This document shows, piece by piece, positions 37,503 through 46,650 of a DNA stretch of 64,000 nt. The translations under genes were made by a program, and so were the position numbers. The number at the start of each line of letters is the position of its first letter. Position 1 is the first letter of the stretch. The stretch is from Kurthia gibsonii (GTDB lineage Bacteria > Bacillota > Bacilli > Bacillales_A > Planococcaceae), in NCBI RefSeq assembly GCF_006539985.1, contig NZ_BJOB01000007.1, positions 1 to 64,000 of the forward strand. The letters are read 5' to 3'. The notes beneath the pieces are model-generated. The model was not told the origin of the DNA and ran no database searches. It saw only the letters and a program-made list of their open reading frames with translations.

Positions 37503-38336
37503 GTGACAAAACAATGGTATTTCATCAATTCAGGACCATGTGATCCTGCATATAATATGGCTTTAGACGAGGCGTTATTACATTGGCATGCTGAAGAAAA
37601 GCTACCGCCGATGATTCGTTTTTATGAATGGAACCCAGCGACATTATCTGTAGGCTATTTCCAAAAAGCAAAGAGAGATATCGATTTCGATCAATTAGAG
37701 AAGTTGAATTTAGGATTTGTTCGTCGACCAACAGGGGGGCGTGCCGTTTTACATGAACATGAGCTTACATATAGTATCATCGTATCTGAAAACTATCCAA
37801 ATATGCCAAAGACGGTAACGGAAGCATATCGTGTACTGAGTGAAGGCTTACTAAAGGGCTTCCAAAATCTCGGTTTAGATGCTTATTTCTCAATACCTGA
37901 AACCAATGAGCAAAAAGAGGCACTTGCAAAACCGAAAAGTGCTGTATGTTTTGATGCGCCGAGTTGGTATGAGTTAGTAGTAGAAGGAAAAAAAGTGGCA
38001 GGTAGCGCGCAAACACGTCAAGAAGGTGTTATTTTACAACATGGTGCCATTTTAATCGATTTAGATGCAGAAAAATTACTATCTGTTTTTAAATTTAAAA
38101 GTGATGAAGCGCGTGAACGTATGCGTCATAAATTACCTGAAAAAGCCGTAAGTATTAATAGTTTAGCCAATCGAACTGTAACAGTTCAAGAGTGTATCGA
38201 AGCATTCTATAATGGATTCCAAGAAGCGCTTGATATTGAATTAGTACCATACGAATTAACAGCCGAACAGCAACAATTTGTAGAACAATTAGCCGAAACA
38301 AAATACCGTTCAACTGAATGGAACGATAAATATTAA
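37503..38336 (+). CDS. lipM: Octanoyltransferase LipM
   Basis: 277-aa cytosolic BPL/LPL-family enzyme that moves octanoate from acyl carrier protein to GcvH, the first step of lipoate synthesis in Bacillales. Catalytic Cys149 is in [14 protein letters not shown] (Cys150 in B. subtilis), with Lys in [12 protein letters not shown] and the [18 protein letters not shown] motif. GTG start with GGAAGGGAG. The products serve the glycine cleavage system and the BkdB E2 protein of this window. mntR, usually next, is absent here. Confidence 0.95.
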   Translation: MTKQWYFINSGPCDPAYNMALDEALLHWHAEEKLPPMIRFYEWNPATLSVGYFQKAKRDIDFDQLEKLNLGFVRRPTGGRAVLHEHELTYSIIVSENYPNMPKTVTEAYRVLSEGLLKGFQNLGLDAYFSIPETNEQKEALAKPKSAVCFDAPSWYELVVEGKKVAGSAQTRQEGVILQHGAILIDLDAEKLLSVFKFKSDEARERMRHKLPEKAVSINSLANRTVTVQECIEAFYNGFQEALDIELVPYELTAEQQQFVEQLAETKYRSTEWNDKY

Positions 38337-38342
38337 TATAGA

Positions 38343-38378
38343 AGGAAAAAATCGTGCTGTATAGTGCGATTTTTTTCT
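38343..38378 (+). terminator. Terminator of lipM
   Basis: GAAAAAATCGTGCT...AGTGCGATTTTTTTC hairpin with T run. Confidence 0.78.
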
Positions 38379-38468
38379 ATCAATCATACGCTTTTTTACA
38401 GCAATTATTCTTCTCATGAAATAGATTATGGTATGATAAAAAACGTAGAAATAAAGGAGTGAATAAAG

Positions 38469-38810
38469 TTGAATTTGAACAAGTTGGCAGCCTATTTCTT
38501 GCCTGCCTTTGCGATGTTTTCAATTAGTGCCTTAACGATGTTTGGTGCATTCGGTACAGATAAAGAAAACCTAGCGATTTTTAGTTTATCATTGATTATT
38601 GTGTATCCGATTACATTTATTATACAAGGTGTATCTTGTGCAATTCATCACTATTCAGTGATTCCGGCAATCGGGATTTCATTGATTGCATTCATTATTA
38701 TTTTCTTCGTTGTCATTGGTGGAGATAATACGATTTATGGTGTGTATTACTTTGCTTTATTCGGTGCAGGGTATGGGATTACATATATGCTACGTCGCAT
38801 GAAAAAATAG
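38469..38810 (+). CDS. Small membrane protein of unknown function
   Basis: 113 aa with four hydrophobic segments (about 7-28, 35-55, 62-84, 88-106) and a short basic C-terminus (RRMKK). TTG start, with AAAGGAGTG 8 bases upstream. It has its own promoter space after the lipM terminator and its own terminator. No family recognised. Confidence 0.7.
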   Translation: MNLNKLAAYFLPAFAMFSISALTMFGAFGTDKENLAIFSLSLIIVYPITFIIQGVSCAIHHYSVIPAIGISLIAFIIIFFVVIGGDNTIYGVYYFALFGAGYGITYMLRRMKK

Positions 38811-38818
38811 AGCTAACT

Positions 38819-38870
38819 AAAAAGGTCGTAACATGGCGTGTTTGATACACGTACGTTACGACCTTTTTTT
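38819..38870. terminator. Bidirectional terminator
   Basis: Arms AAAAAGGTCGTAAC and GTTACGACCTTTTT enclosing a second small hairpin CGTGT/ACACG; serves the convergent genes on either side. Confidence 0.88.
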
Positions 38871-38898
38871 GTTGATTCGTCTAAGGTGTTTAATTGAT

Positions 38899-39090
38899 TT
38901 AGCGTGATTGCTTTTGTTCTTCAAGTAATCTTTTATAGACTTTATATGTTTGGAGTGCGGTCACTAACATGAACAGAAGTAGAATAGGTACTAGCACGTA
39001 TAAAATGATTTTTCCACTTACGACATCCATCATATAAAGCACAAGAGCAATAACACAGAAAAAAAGCATATTAAAGCCGAGTTTCCTCAT
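38899..39090 (-). CDS. Small two-segment membrane protein
   Basis: 63 aa: two hydrophobic segments (about 8-24, 27-45), then an amphipathic basic tail (KVYKRLLEEQKQSR). ATG 39090 has GAGGTG 7 bases upstream; GTG 39099 overlaps this site. It follows yqhQ by 20 bases on the same strand, at the place where yqhP occurs in B. subtilis, and is probably cotranscribed. Function unknown. Confidence 0.7.
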   Translation of the reverse strand: MRKLGFNMLFFCVIALVLYMMDVVSGKIILYVLVPILLLFMLVTALQTYKVYKRLLEEQKQSR

Positions 39091-39109
39091 AATAAACACC
39101 TCATTTTAA

Positions 39110-40072
39110 TTAATTCGAATCTTGATTCATTGTTTGGATAATTTCAGGATTTTGTTCTACTTCTTTTAATTTTTTAAATGAAGCAATTGCCACTTCTACT
39201 TGATCATCTTGTGGTTCTTTTGTTGTTAAAAGTTGTAACCATAAACCTGGATATCCTAAAAAGCGTAGTATAGGAATATCACGGCAAGCATTTGTCGCTT
39301 GTAATACTTCAAAAGAGATACCAAGTACGACAGGTATTAATAAAATGCGGTCTACTAATCGTAACCAAAGTGGATCCGTTGGTACAAAGAAATAAAGAAC
39401 CATCGCGACAAATACGGTAAACAGCATAAAACTTGAGCCGCAGCGATAATGTAAGCGAGATTGCTTTTGTACATTTTCAACGGTTAGTTCTAGGCCATTT
39501 TCATAACAATTAATGACTTTATGTTCAGAGCCATGGTATTGAAAAACCCGCTTAATAATCGGTGTTAGTGATACGAGATAAATATAGGATACGAGTAGAA
39601 TAAGTTTAAAGCCACTCTCTACTAGAATTTGTGCCGTGTCACTAGGGAAAATACTTTTTAAACTATTTGCTAGAAAAATTGGAATGAGTGTGAAAATAAA
39701 CTTTCCGAATAAGAAAGAAAGAATTCCGATCGCTGCTACACCGAGCCAAAGCTGTAACTTCGACATGTTCTTTTCTTTTTCTTCTTTTGACAATTCTTCC
39801 CCAGGTGTTACATCATATCGATCACTCGCAAACTGTAGGTGTTTCGACCCGTTTGCAGCTGATTCAATCAGTGCAACAATGCCTCTAATAAAAGGAATTT
39901 TCTTCATTTTTTGATACGTTGGATTTTTTACGCGCTTAGCGTAATAGTAATCAATCGACCCATCGTTTCGACGAATTGCAGAAACCGTATGTTGTCCACC
40001 ACCCATCATGACACCTTCAACGAGCGCTTGACCACCATATACAGTTGTATTTTTTTCTTGATTCAATTTCAC
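39110..40072 (-). CDS. yqhQ: DUF1385 membrane protein YqhQ
   Basis: 320 aa. Conserved N-terminal YGGQALVEGVMMGG and a central YHGSEHKVINCYENG, RLHYRCGSSFM, followed by DRILLIPVVLGISFEVL; about four membrane segments. These are the marks of DUF1385/YqhQ. GTG 40072 is used as start, with a weak site (GAGAG); TTG 40066 is possible. The role is not established, though the family appears in envelope-related neighbourhoods. Confidence 0.9.
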   Translation of the reverse strand: MKLNQEKNTTVYGGQALVEGVMMGGGQHTVSAIRRNDGSIDYYYAKRVKNPTYQKMKKIPFIRGIVALIESAANGSKHLQFASDRYDVTPGEELSKEEKEKNMSKLQLWLGVAAIGILSFLFGKFIFTLIPIFLANSLKSIFPSDTAQILVESGFKLILLVSYIYLVSLTPIIKRVFQYHGSEHKVINCYENGLELTVENVQKQSRLHYRCGSSFMLFTVFVAMVLYFFVPTDPLWLRLVDRILLIPVVLGISFEVLQATNACRDIPILRFLGYPGLWLQLLTTKEPQDDQVEVAIASFKKLKEVEQNPEIIQTMNQDSN

Positions 40073-40225
40073 ACCGCTCTCTATGTATAAGATTAAAACT
40101 TCTTCAATTGTACTAAAAAATGATGATAAACTCTAGAAAAATCCTTTACACCGTTGAAAAACCTACGCCTTACGAAATATATGATAGAATGAATACAAAC
40201 AATTAGGAAAAAGGGGAGATTTTTC

Positions 40226-40669
40226 ATGCATTACTTATGTTTAAATGGTCCAAATCTAAATCGTCTTGGTAAACGTGAACCAGCAATTTACGGATATGAG
40301 ACACTTGCGGATCTTGAGTTACGTTTATCAGAAGTAGCAGCTGCTGAAGGAGCGACAATTGAATTAAAGCAATCGAATCATGAGGGTGAGTTAATCGATT
40401 GGATTTATGAAGCAGAGGACGGCAAAGTAGACGGTATTATTTTTAATCCAGGTGCTTATACACATACAAGTGTTGCGCTTCGTGATGCCATTGCAAGTGT
40501 AGAAGTACCTGTGATTGAAGTGCATATTTCAAATATTCATCAGAGAGAAGCTTTCCGTCATCACTCCTATTTAGCGCCTGTTTGTGTAGGGCAAATTAGT
40601 GGTTTAGGCTTATATGGATATGAAGCGGCACTACGCACGTTCTTATCGAAACAAAAGGGGCAAAAATAA
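40226..40669 (+). CDS. aroQ: Type II 3-dehydroquinate dehydratase
   Basis: 147-aa shikimate pathway enzyme that dehydrates 3-dehydroquinate; forms dodecamers. Motifs: [18 protein letters not shown] (catalytic Tyr and Arg), [16 protein letters not shown], and [17 protein letters not shown] (catalytic His). AAGGGGAG precedes ATG. The stop is immediately followed by the yqhT start. Confidence 0.97.
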   Translation: MHYLCLNGPNLNRLGKREPAIYGYETLADLELRLSEVAAAEGATIELKQSNHEGELIDWIYEAEDGKVDGIIFNPGAYTHTSVALRDAIASVEVPVIEVHISNIHQREAFRHHSYLAPVCVGQISGLGLYGYEAALRTFLSKQKGQK

Positions 40670-41731
40670 ATGAATCGTTTAGAAAAGTTACGTGCATTAA
40701 TCGCTTCACAAAAAGTAGATGGTTTTTTAATTACGAATCCATACAATGTACGCTATATGACAGGTTTTACAGGTTCAACAGGTATTGCGCTCGTAACAAA
40801 GAGCGAGGCATTGTTTATTACTGATTTTCGGTACATTGAGCAAGCTGAAAGAGAAGTTACCGATTTTCGTGCCGTCCAACATAAAGCAACTTTAGTAGAA
40901 GAAATTGCATCATATGTACGTAATTTAAACATTCAAACACTTGGTTTTGAAAAAGAACATATTACGTATGCACAGTTCTTATTATATGAGAAATTTATTA
41001 CGAAGAATTTAGTTGGTCTTGCAGATGTGATTGAAAAAATCCGCTTGATTAAGACGCCTGAAGAAATTAGAATAATAAAAGTCGCTTGTGACATTGTAGA
41101 TGCAGCATTTGAGCATATTCTACCGCAAATTCGTCCGGGTGTAACTGAGCTTGAAATCGCGAATGAGTTGGAGTTCTTTATGCGTAAATCAGGAGCGACC
41201 TCTTCTTCATTCGATACGATTGTTGCATCAGGTGTTCGCTCGGCATTGCCACATGGCGTAGCAACTGATAAAATAATTGAGAAGGGCGAGTTTGTCACTT
41301 TAGACTATGGTGCGTTATATAATGGGTATGTGTCGGATACAACACGTACAGTAGCAGTCGGCCAGCCATCGCAACAATTAAAAGAGGTTTACGAAATTGT
41401 TTTAGAAGCCCAGTTGGTGGGTGTCAAAACCTTTAAGCCGGGAATGACGGGTGTGGAAGCAGATGCGGTTGTACGCGATGTGATTCGTTCGCATGGCTAT
41501 GGAGAAGCATTTGGTCACTCTGCAGGTCATGGAATAGGTTTAGAGGTACATGAAGGACCAGGCTTATCTCATCGCTCCAATCATCGATTAGAGGCTGGGA
41601 TGACTGTAACTTGTGAACCAGGAATCTATTTACCAGGTATTGGTGGCGTACGCATTGAAGATGATGTGCTTATTACAGCAGATGGGAATGACGTATTGAC
41701 GCATGCGCCTAAAGAGTTAATTATTTTATAA
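40670..41731 (+). CDS. yqhT: M24 family Xaa-Pro aminopeptidase-like protein (YqhT)
   Basis: 353 aa. Creatinase/prolidase N-terminal domain (1-125) and M24 pita-bread domain. Metal ligands: Asp in LDYGALYNGYVSDTTRT (two Asp), His in GHSAGHGIGLEVHE, Glu in TCEPGIYLPG and RIEDD. It begins right after the aroQ stop, and precedes efp by 24 bases, so aroQ-yqhT-efp is one transcription unit. A proline-specific peptidase beside EF-P, which helps translate proline runs, is a conserved neighbourhood. Confidence 0.92.
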   Translation: MNRLEKLRALIASQKVDGFLITNPYNVRYMTGFTGSTGIALVTKSEALFITDFRYIEQAEREVTDFRAVQHKATLVEEIASYVRNLNIQTLGFEKEHITYAQFLLYEKFITKNLVGLADVIEKIRLIKTPEEIRIIKVACDIVDAAFEHILPQIRPGVTELEIANELEFFMRKSGATSSSFDTIVASGVRSALPHGVATDKIIEKGEFVTLDYGALYNGYVSDTTRTVAVGQPSQQLKEVYEIVLEAQLVGVKTFKPGMTGVEADAVVRDVIRSHGYGEAFGHSAGHGIGLEVHEGPGLSHRSNHRLEAGMTVTCEPGIYLPGIGGVRIEDDVLITADGNDVLTHAPKELIIL

Positions 41732-41755
41732 ATTAGTATTTGGAGGAAAAGAAAC

Positions 41756-42313
41756 ATGATTTCAGTAAACGATTTTAAAACAGGATTAACAATCCAGGTA
41801 GACGGTAACCTTTACCGCGTAATCGAGTTCCAACACGTAAAACCAGGTAAAGGTGCTGCATTCGTGCGTTCAAAATTACGTAACTTACGTAATGGTAACG
41901 TAACTGAAAAAACATTCCGTGCAGGAGAAAAGGTAGAAAAAGCACAAATCGATAACCGTAAAATGCAATATTTATATGCATCTGGTGATCAACACGCATT
42001 CATGGATATGGAAACATATGAACAAATCGAACTACCAGAATCTCAATTAGAGTATGAATTAAAGTATATCCTTGAAAACATGGAAGTACAAATTGTATCA
42101 TTCGAAGGTGAAGTACTAGGTGTATCTTTACCGAACACTGTGGTGCTTGAAGTAACTGCTACTGAACCAGGAATTAAAGGTGATACAGCAACAGGTGGTT
42201 CAAAACCAGCAACAATGCAAACAGGTCTTGTTGTAAACGTACCATTCTTCGTAAACGAAGGTGATAAATTAATTATCAACACAGAAGATGGTTCATACGT
42301 TTCACGTGCATAA
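41756..42313 (+). CDS. efp: Translation elongation factor P
   Basis: 185 aa, standard three-domain EF-P. Domain I tip has KPGKGAAF with Lys32, the residue modified in Bacillus. Signature [17 protein letters not shown]. It relieves ribosome stalling at polyproline. AGGAGG precedes ATG. In spore formers the spoIIIA operon usually follows; here only 336 bases separate it from accB. Confidence 0.98.
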   Translation: MISVNDFKTGLTIQVDGNLYRVIEFQHVKPGKGAAFVRSKLRNLRNGNVTEKTFRAGEKVEKAQIDNRKMQYLYASGDQHAFMDMETYEQIELPESQLEYELKYILENMEVQIVSFEGEVLGVSLPNTVVLEVTATEPGIKGDTATGGSKPATMQTGLVVNVPFFVNEGDKLIINTEDGSYVSRA

Positions 42314-42324
42314 TCATAAGGATT

Positions 42325-42352
42325 AACCTCTCTTTTCGAGAGAGGTTTTTCT
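42325..42352 (+). terminator. Terminator of efp
   Basis: AACCTCTC / GAGAGAGGTT hairpin with T run. Confidence 0.85.
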
Positions 42353-42649
42353 TTTAAAATAATTTAGTACCTACTAATAATATAAGTCGTAATTACTAAG
42401 TACTTTAACTGTGCTAGTACAGAAGATGTTCACTCTAAATGTCTAAATAGTGTAATCGTTTACAATATTTTATTTATGGTTAACACTTCAAGATTTTACT
42501 TAATTCGTAAAAAAAGATTGTATTTCAAACAGAATTTATCTACTATAAATATAGAAATTGCTATTTTTCAATAAAATGTTTCAAAAGTTTGAAAAAAGCG
42601 ATAAAATAATATGTGTATTATAATACACACAAGTAAGGGGAGTTAAAGT
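42353..42649 (+). promoter_or_regulatory. efp-accB intergenic region with two palindromes
   Basis: No open frame of note; no spoIIIA remnant. Two dyads are visible. TTAGTACCTACTAA (42364-42377) is a perfect 14-bp palindrome similar to the core of FapR operators. TGTGTATTATAATACACA (42612-42629) is a perfect 18-bp palindrome that contains TATAAT (42619-42624), the likely -10 of accBC, so a bound protein would block the promoter. The -35 is not clear. Confidence 0.65.
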
Positions 42650-43153
42650 ATGTTAAAAATTCAAGAAATTCGTGAGATTATTAAATTGGTGGATTCATCT
42701 TCAGTGGATGAATTTGTATTCGAGCAAGATGACACAAAATTAAAACTTAAAAAGCACAACGGTCAAACAGTTGTAGCGCAAGCTCCTGTAGCAGTTCAAG
42801 CTGCACCAGTAGTAGAAGCACCGAAAGCAGCAACTCCTGCACCAGTAGTAGAGGCTCCAAAAGCTCCAGAAGCACCAAAAGCTGAGAAAAAAGAAGTTGT
42901 GGCAGATGCAAATCTACATAAAATCACTTCTCCAATGGTTGGTACATTCTACTCTTCTCCAAACCCAGAATCACCTGCATTCGTAAAAGTAGGCGATCAA
43001 GTGAGCGAAGAGTCAATCGTTTGTATCGTTGAAGCAATGAAGTTATTCAACGAAATCGAAGCAGAAGTAACTGGTGAAATCGTTGAGATTCTTGTTGAGA
43101 ATGGTGAATTAGTGGAATACGGCCAACCTCTATTCCTAGTTAAAGAAGCGTAA
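42650..43153 (+). CDS. accB: Biotin carboxyl carrier protein of acetyl-CoA carboxylase
   Basis: 167 aa. N-terminal helical region, Ala-Pro-Lys-rich linker (about 40-80) with repeated PVVEAPKA, then the biotinyl domain with Lys131 in EAMKLFNE. It carries CO2 for malonyl-CoA synthesis. AGGGGAG precedes ATG. Paired with accC, 13 bases downstream. Confidence 0.97.
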   Translation: MLKIQEIREIIKLVDSSSVDEFVFEQDDTKLKLKKHNGQTVVAQAPVAVQAAPVVEAPKAATPAPVVEAPKAPEAPKAEKKEVVADANLHKITSPMVGTFYSSPNPESPAFVKVGDQVSEESIVCIVEAMKLFNEIEAEVTGEIVEILVENGELVEYGQPLFLVKEA

Positions 43154-43166
43154 GGGGGGGCTACTA

Positions 43167-44519
43167 ATGAAAAAAGTACTAATTGCAAACCGTGGTGAGA
43201 TTGCAGTACGTATCATTCGTGCTTGTAAAGAATTAGATATTCAATCTGTTGCTGTTTACTCAGAAGCAGATGCTGAAGCATTACATGTTCAATTAGCAGA
43301 CGAAGCATATTGTATCGGACCGAAGTTTTCTGCAGATAGTTACTTAAAAATTGACCGTATTTTAGCGGTAGCAGAAAAAACAGGTTGTGATGGAATTCAC
43401 CCTGGATATGGTTTCTTAGCTGAAAATGCTGCCTTCGCAGAAGCTTGTGAAGATGCAGGTATTACATTTATTGGACCAACTTCAGATGCAATTAAAGTAA
43501 TGGGTATTAAAGACGTAGCGCGTGATACAATGGAAGCAGCAGGGGTGCCACTTGTTCCAGGTACAGGAATTGTTCCTGATATCGAAACAGGTAAAGAGTG
43601 GGCTGCAGAAATTGGATATCCAGTTATTATTAAAGCTACTGCCGGTGGTGGCGGTAAAGGTATTCGTGTCGCACGTACGGAAGAAGATCTTGTAAAAGGT
43701 ATCGAAATTACACAAAATGAAGCAGCAGCTGCATTTGGTAATCCAGGTGTATACCTTGAGAAATTCATTGAATATTTCCGTCACTGTGAAATTCAAGTAT
43801 TAGCTGATAACTACGGTAACGTAATCCATTTAGGTGAACGTGATTGTACAGTGCAACGCCGTATGCAAAAACTAGTTGAAGAAGCGCCATCTCCAGCACT
43901 TTCGGAAGAACGTCGTGCGGAAATGGGTGCAGCGGCAGTTAAAGCAGCGCAAGCGTGTTCATATCGCGGTGCGGGTACTTGTGAATTTATTTATGACTAC
44001 CGTGAAGATAAATTCTACTTCATGGAGATGAATACCCGTATCCAAGTAGAACACCCTGTAACAGAAGCGATTACAGGAATCGACCTAGTTGCGCAACAGT
44101 TAAAAGTTGCATCTGGTGAAGAATTAGCTTATAAACAAGAAGACGTGAAATTAAATGGATGGGCAATTGAATGTCGTATTAACGCAGAGAACCCTTACAA
44201 AAACTTCATGCCTTCAGCAGGTAAAGTAGACACGTATGTAGCACCAGGTGGTATCGGTGTTCGTATTGATTCTGCTATGTACCCAGGCTATTCAATTCCA
44301 CCATATTACGATTCGATGGTTGCAAAATTGATTGTTCATGCAGATACGCGTGAAGAAGCAATTGCAAAAATGAAGCGTGCATTAGGTGAGTTTGTTGTTG
44401 AGGGTCCTGGTATCCATACGACAATTCCTTTCCATGAAAAATTAATGAGTAATGAAGTTTTCAAATCAGGTAAATTCAATACGAAATTCCTAGAAGAAAA
44501 CGACGTTATTAATTCTTAA
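43167..44519 (+). CDS. accC: Biotin carboxylase subunit of acetyl-CoA carboxylase
   Basis: 450-aa ATP-grasp enzyme, normal length. N-terminal [17 protein letters not shown], Gly-rich loop [40 protein letters not shown], and [13 protein letters not shown] with the catalytic Glu/Arg. AAGGGGGG upstream. The transferase subunits accDA are not in the window. Confidence 0.98.
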   Translation: MKKVLIANRGEIAVRIIRACKELDIQSVAVYSEADAEALHVQLADEAYCIGPKFSADSYLKIDRILAVAEKTGCDGIHPGYGFLAENAAFAEACEDAGITFIGPTSDAIKVMGIKDVARDTMEAAGVPLVPGTGIVPDIETGKEWAAEIGYPVIIKATAGGGGKGIRVARTEEDLVKGIEITQNEAAAAFGNPGVYLEKFIEYFRHCEIQVLADNYGNVIHLGERDCTVQRRMQKLVEEAPSPALSEERRAEMGAAAVKAAQACSYRGAGTCEFIYDYREDKFYFMEMNTRIQVEHPVTEAITGIDLVAQQLKVASGEELAYKQEDVKLNGWAIECRINAENPYKNFMPSAGKVDTYVAPGGIGVRIDSAMYPGYSIPPYYDSMVAKLIVHADTREEAIAKMKRALGEFVVEGPGIHTTIPFHEKLMSNEVFKSGKFNTKFLEENDVINS

Positions 44520-44540
44520 TAAATGAGAGGGGCAAATTCA

Positions 44541-44948
44541 ATGACAGAACAAAACATTCAATCTTTACAACAACCGACACCGCAAGGAAAAGAGGTGCTT
44601 GGAAAGGTTGAAGTAGCACCAGAAGTAATTGAAGTGATTGCAGGAATTGCGACGAATGAAGTAGAAGGTGTTTCGGGAACGAGAGGCTCTTTTGCATCAG
44701 GTGTTGTAGAAAAATTCGGCAAGAAAGTTCATGGCAAAGGGATCAAAACAGAATGGACAGAAGACGGTCTAATCGTTGATGTATATTGTTTTGTGCAATA
44801 TGGTGCGTCCGTTGCGCATGTTGCCAGAGAAGTACAGCGTCAAATTCGTGAATCGATTGAAAATATGACAGAGCTTCAAACGAAAGAAGTGAATGTTCAT
44901 GTTACGGGTATTCAGTTTGATCAAGCTACAAATTCAAAAGTTGAATAA
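44541..44948 (+). CDS. yqhY: Asp23/Gls24 family protein YqhY
   Basis: 135 aa. Asp23 domain: LGKVEVAPEVIEVIAGIATNEVEGV, then GKGIKTEWTEDGLIVDVYCFVQYG. YqhY proteins lie beside accBC in Bacillales and affect acetyl-CoA carboxylase activity. ATG 44541 has GAGAGGGG upstream; 21 bases after accC, thus the third gene of the operon. Followed by a terminator. Confidence 0.94.
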   Translation: MTEQNIQSLQQPTPQGKEVLGKVEVAPEVIEVIAGIATNEVEGVSGTRGSFASGVVEKFGKKVHGKGIKTEWTEDGLIVDVYCFVQYGASVAHVAREVQRQIRESIENMTELQTKEVNVHVTGIQFDQATNSKVE

Positions 44949-44960
44949 AGCCCTGTAAAT

Positions 44961-45001
44961 AAGTGTTTTGAGGATTTTTCCTCAAAACGCTTTATTTTTT
45001 T
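44961..45001 (+). terminator. Terminator of accB-accC-yqhY
   Basis: Stem GTGTTTTGAGG (44963-44973) with CCTCAAAACGC, then TTTATTTTTTT. Confidence 0.9.
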
Positions 45002-45004
45002 AAT

Positions 45005-45054
45005 TTGACATAAAAGCGAACGTTTTATATAATGTTTATTATAAACGTTCGCTT
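45005..45054 (+). promoter_or_regulatory. Consensus promoter of nusB-folD with paired PurR-like boxes
   Basis: TTGACA (45005-45010), 17-bp spacer, TATAAT (45028-45033). Inverted 12-bp arms AAGCGAACGTTT (45014-45025) and AAACGTTCGCTT (45043-45054), 17 bp apart, cover the promoter and start point. Central CGAA/TTCG and this spacing are as in Bacillus PurR operators, and nusB-folD belongs to the PurR regulon of B. subtilis. Confidence 0.78.
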
Positions 45055-45207
45055 ATATTTTTGTTCGCACGAAAAAGACAGATTTTTTAAAACTTGTCGT
45101 AAAGCGTATGATGACAAGGGAAAGTGTGATAAAATAAACTTCATATGAAAATAATTGTTATAGCTAACAAGTGAAATAAGACAGCTATTTAAAAGGAGTT
45201 ATTAAGA

Positions 45208-45582
45208 ATGAAGCGACGTGAAGCGCGTGAAAAAGCGTTACAAACACTTTTTCAACTAGAGAATACTGAATTAACTGTAGAGGATGCAATCGAGCATACA
45301 CTTGCAGAAGAAAAATCATCGGCATTCTTTGAAGAATTAGTATACGGTACACAGAATCACTTAGAAGAAATTGATGCATCATTAGAAAGTAAATTAGAAA
45401 ATTGGTCATTAAGCCGCTTAGCGAAAATTGAAAGAACAATTTTACGTTTAGCAGCTTTTGAATTAATGTATATGCCAGAAACACCAAACAACGTTGTTAT
45501 CAATGAAGCAGTTGAGATTTCTAAAGTCTTTGGTGACGAGAAGTCAGGTAAATTCGTAAACGGCGTATTATCAAAATACTAG
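45208..45582 (+). CDS. nusB: Transcription antitermination factor NusB
   Basis: 124-aa all-helical protein that joins NusE at boxA of rRNA operons. Start KRREAREKALQTLFQLE, then FFEELVYGT, LSRLAKIERTILRLAAFEL, VVINEAVEISKVFGDEKSGKFVNGVL. AAAGGAG precedes ATG. It lies 168 bases downstream of the promoter with PurR-like boxes. Confidence 0.96.
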   Translation: MKRREAREKALQTLFQLENTELTVEDAIEHTLAEEKSSAFFEELVYGTQNHLEEIDASLESKLENWSLSRLAKIERTILRLAAFELMYMPETPNNVVINEAVEISKVFGDEKSGKFVNGVLSKY

Positions 45583-45664
45583 ATCGTTAATAGGACAGAC
45601 GGAAGGGTTTTGCTCTTCCTAACACCCTGTTGACGCATCAAAGCTGAATTCGGGAGTGTAGAAA

Positions 45665-46516
45665 ATGTCAAGTCAACTAATTAACGGAAAAGAAATCAGT
45701 AACACAATTCGTACAGGTATTCAAAAAGAAGTACAAGATTTAATTGCAAAAGGAATTACACCAGGATTAGCAGTGATTCTAGTAGGTGAGGATCCTGCGT
45801 CACATACATATGTAGCAAACAAAGAAAAAGCTTGTAAAGACTTAGGAATTTATTCGAAGCTTATTAAATTACCAGAAGATACAACAGAAGAAGATTTACT
45901 AGCGCAAATCAAACAATTAAATGAAGCATCTGAAATTGATGGTATTCTAGTCCAGCTGCCATTACCAAAACAAATCAATGAACAAAAAGTAATCGAAACC
46001 ATTTCTCCATTAAAAGATGTAGATGGTTTCCATCCAAATAGTGTTGGGAAAATGCTTCTAGGACAAGAAACTTTTTTACCATGTACACCACATGGTATTA
46101 TGAAGTTACTCGAATATTCAAATATTGAAGTTGCTGGTAAACATGCAGTAGTTATTGGGCGTAGTCATATTGTTGGTGTACCAATGGGGCAACTACTATT
46201 ACAACATGATGCAACAGTGACATATTGTCACTCGAAAACAAAAAATCTTCAAGAAATGACAAAGCAAGCAGATATTTTAGTTGTAGCAATCGGACGTGCG
46301 AAAATGATTACAGCCGATTACATTAAAGAAGGTGTAGTGGTTATTGATGTCGGTATGAATCGCGATGAAAATAATCACCTATGCGGAGATGTTGATTTTG
46401 ATTCAGTTGTTGAAAAAACATCTGCAATTACTCCTGTTCCAGGCGGCGTTGGTCCAATGACAATCACAATGTTAATGTATAACACAGTTCAATCAGCAAA
46501 AACAAAGCTAGCATAA
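45665..46516 (+). CDS. folD: Methylenetetrahydrofolate dehydrogenase/cyclohydrolase
   Basis: 283 aa, bifunctional. Catalytic Tyr-x3-Lys in SHTYVANKEKAC, Asp in DGILVQLPLPKQ, NADP site VVIGRSHIVGVPMGQLL, and C-terminal TPVPGGVGPMTITML. Interconverts methylene-, methenyl- and formyl-THF, connecting gcvT output to purine synthesis. Confidence 0.98.
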   Translation: MSSQLINGKEISNTIRTGIQKEVQDLIAKGITPGLAVILVGEDPASHTYVANKEKACKDLGIYSKLIKLPEDTTEEDLLAQIKQLNEASEIDGILVQLPLPKQINEQKVIETISPLKDVDGFHPNSVGKMLLGQETFLPCTPHGIMKLLEYSNIEVAGKHAVVIGRSHIVGVPMGQLLLQHDATVTYCHSKTKNLQEMTKQADILVVAIGRAKMITADYIKEGVVVIDVGMNRDENNHLCGDVDFDSVVEKTSAITPVPGGVGPMTITMLMYNTVQSAKTKLA

Positions 46517-46557
46517 GACAAATGAAGCTGATTAAGGTAAAATAGAATAGACAGAAA

Positions 46558-46588
46558 GCTGTTTTTCTGCGGAAAAGCAGTTTTTTTT
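46558..46588 (+). terminator. Weak hairpin terminator between folD and xseA
   Basis: AGCTGTTTTTC...GGAAAAGCAGT with an eight-base T run. Confidence 0.65.
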
Positions 46589-46650
46589 ATGGGCGAATCA
46601 TAACGTCAAAAAATGTGTAGAGGAAACACATCCTTAGAGGAGATGAATTA

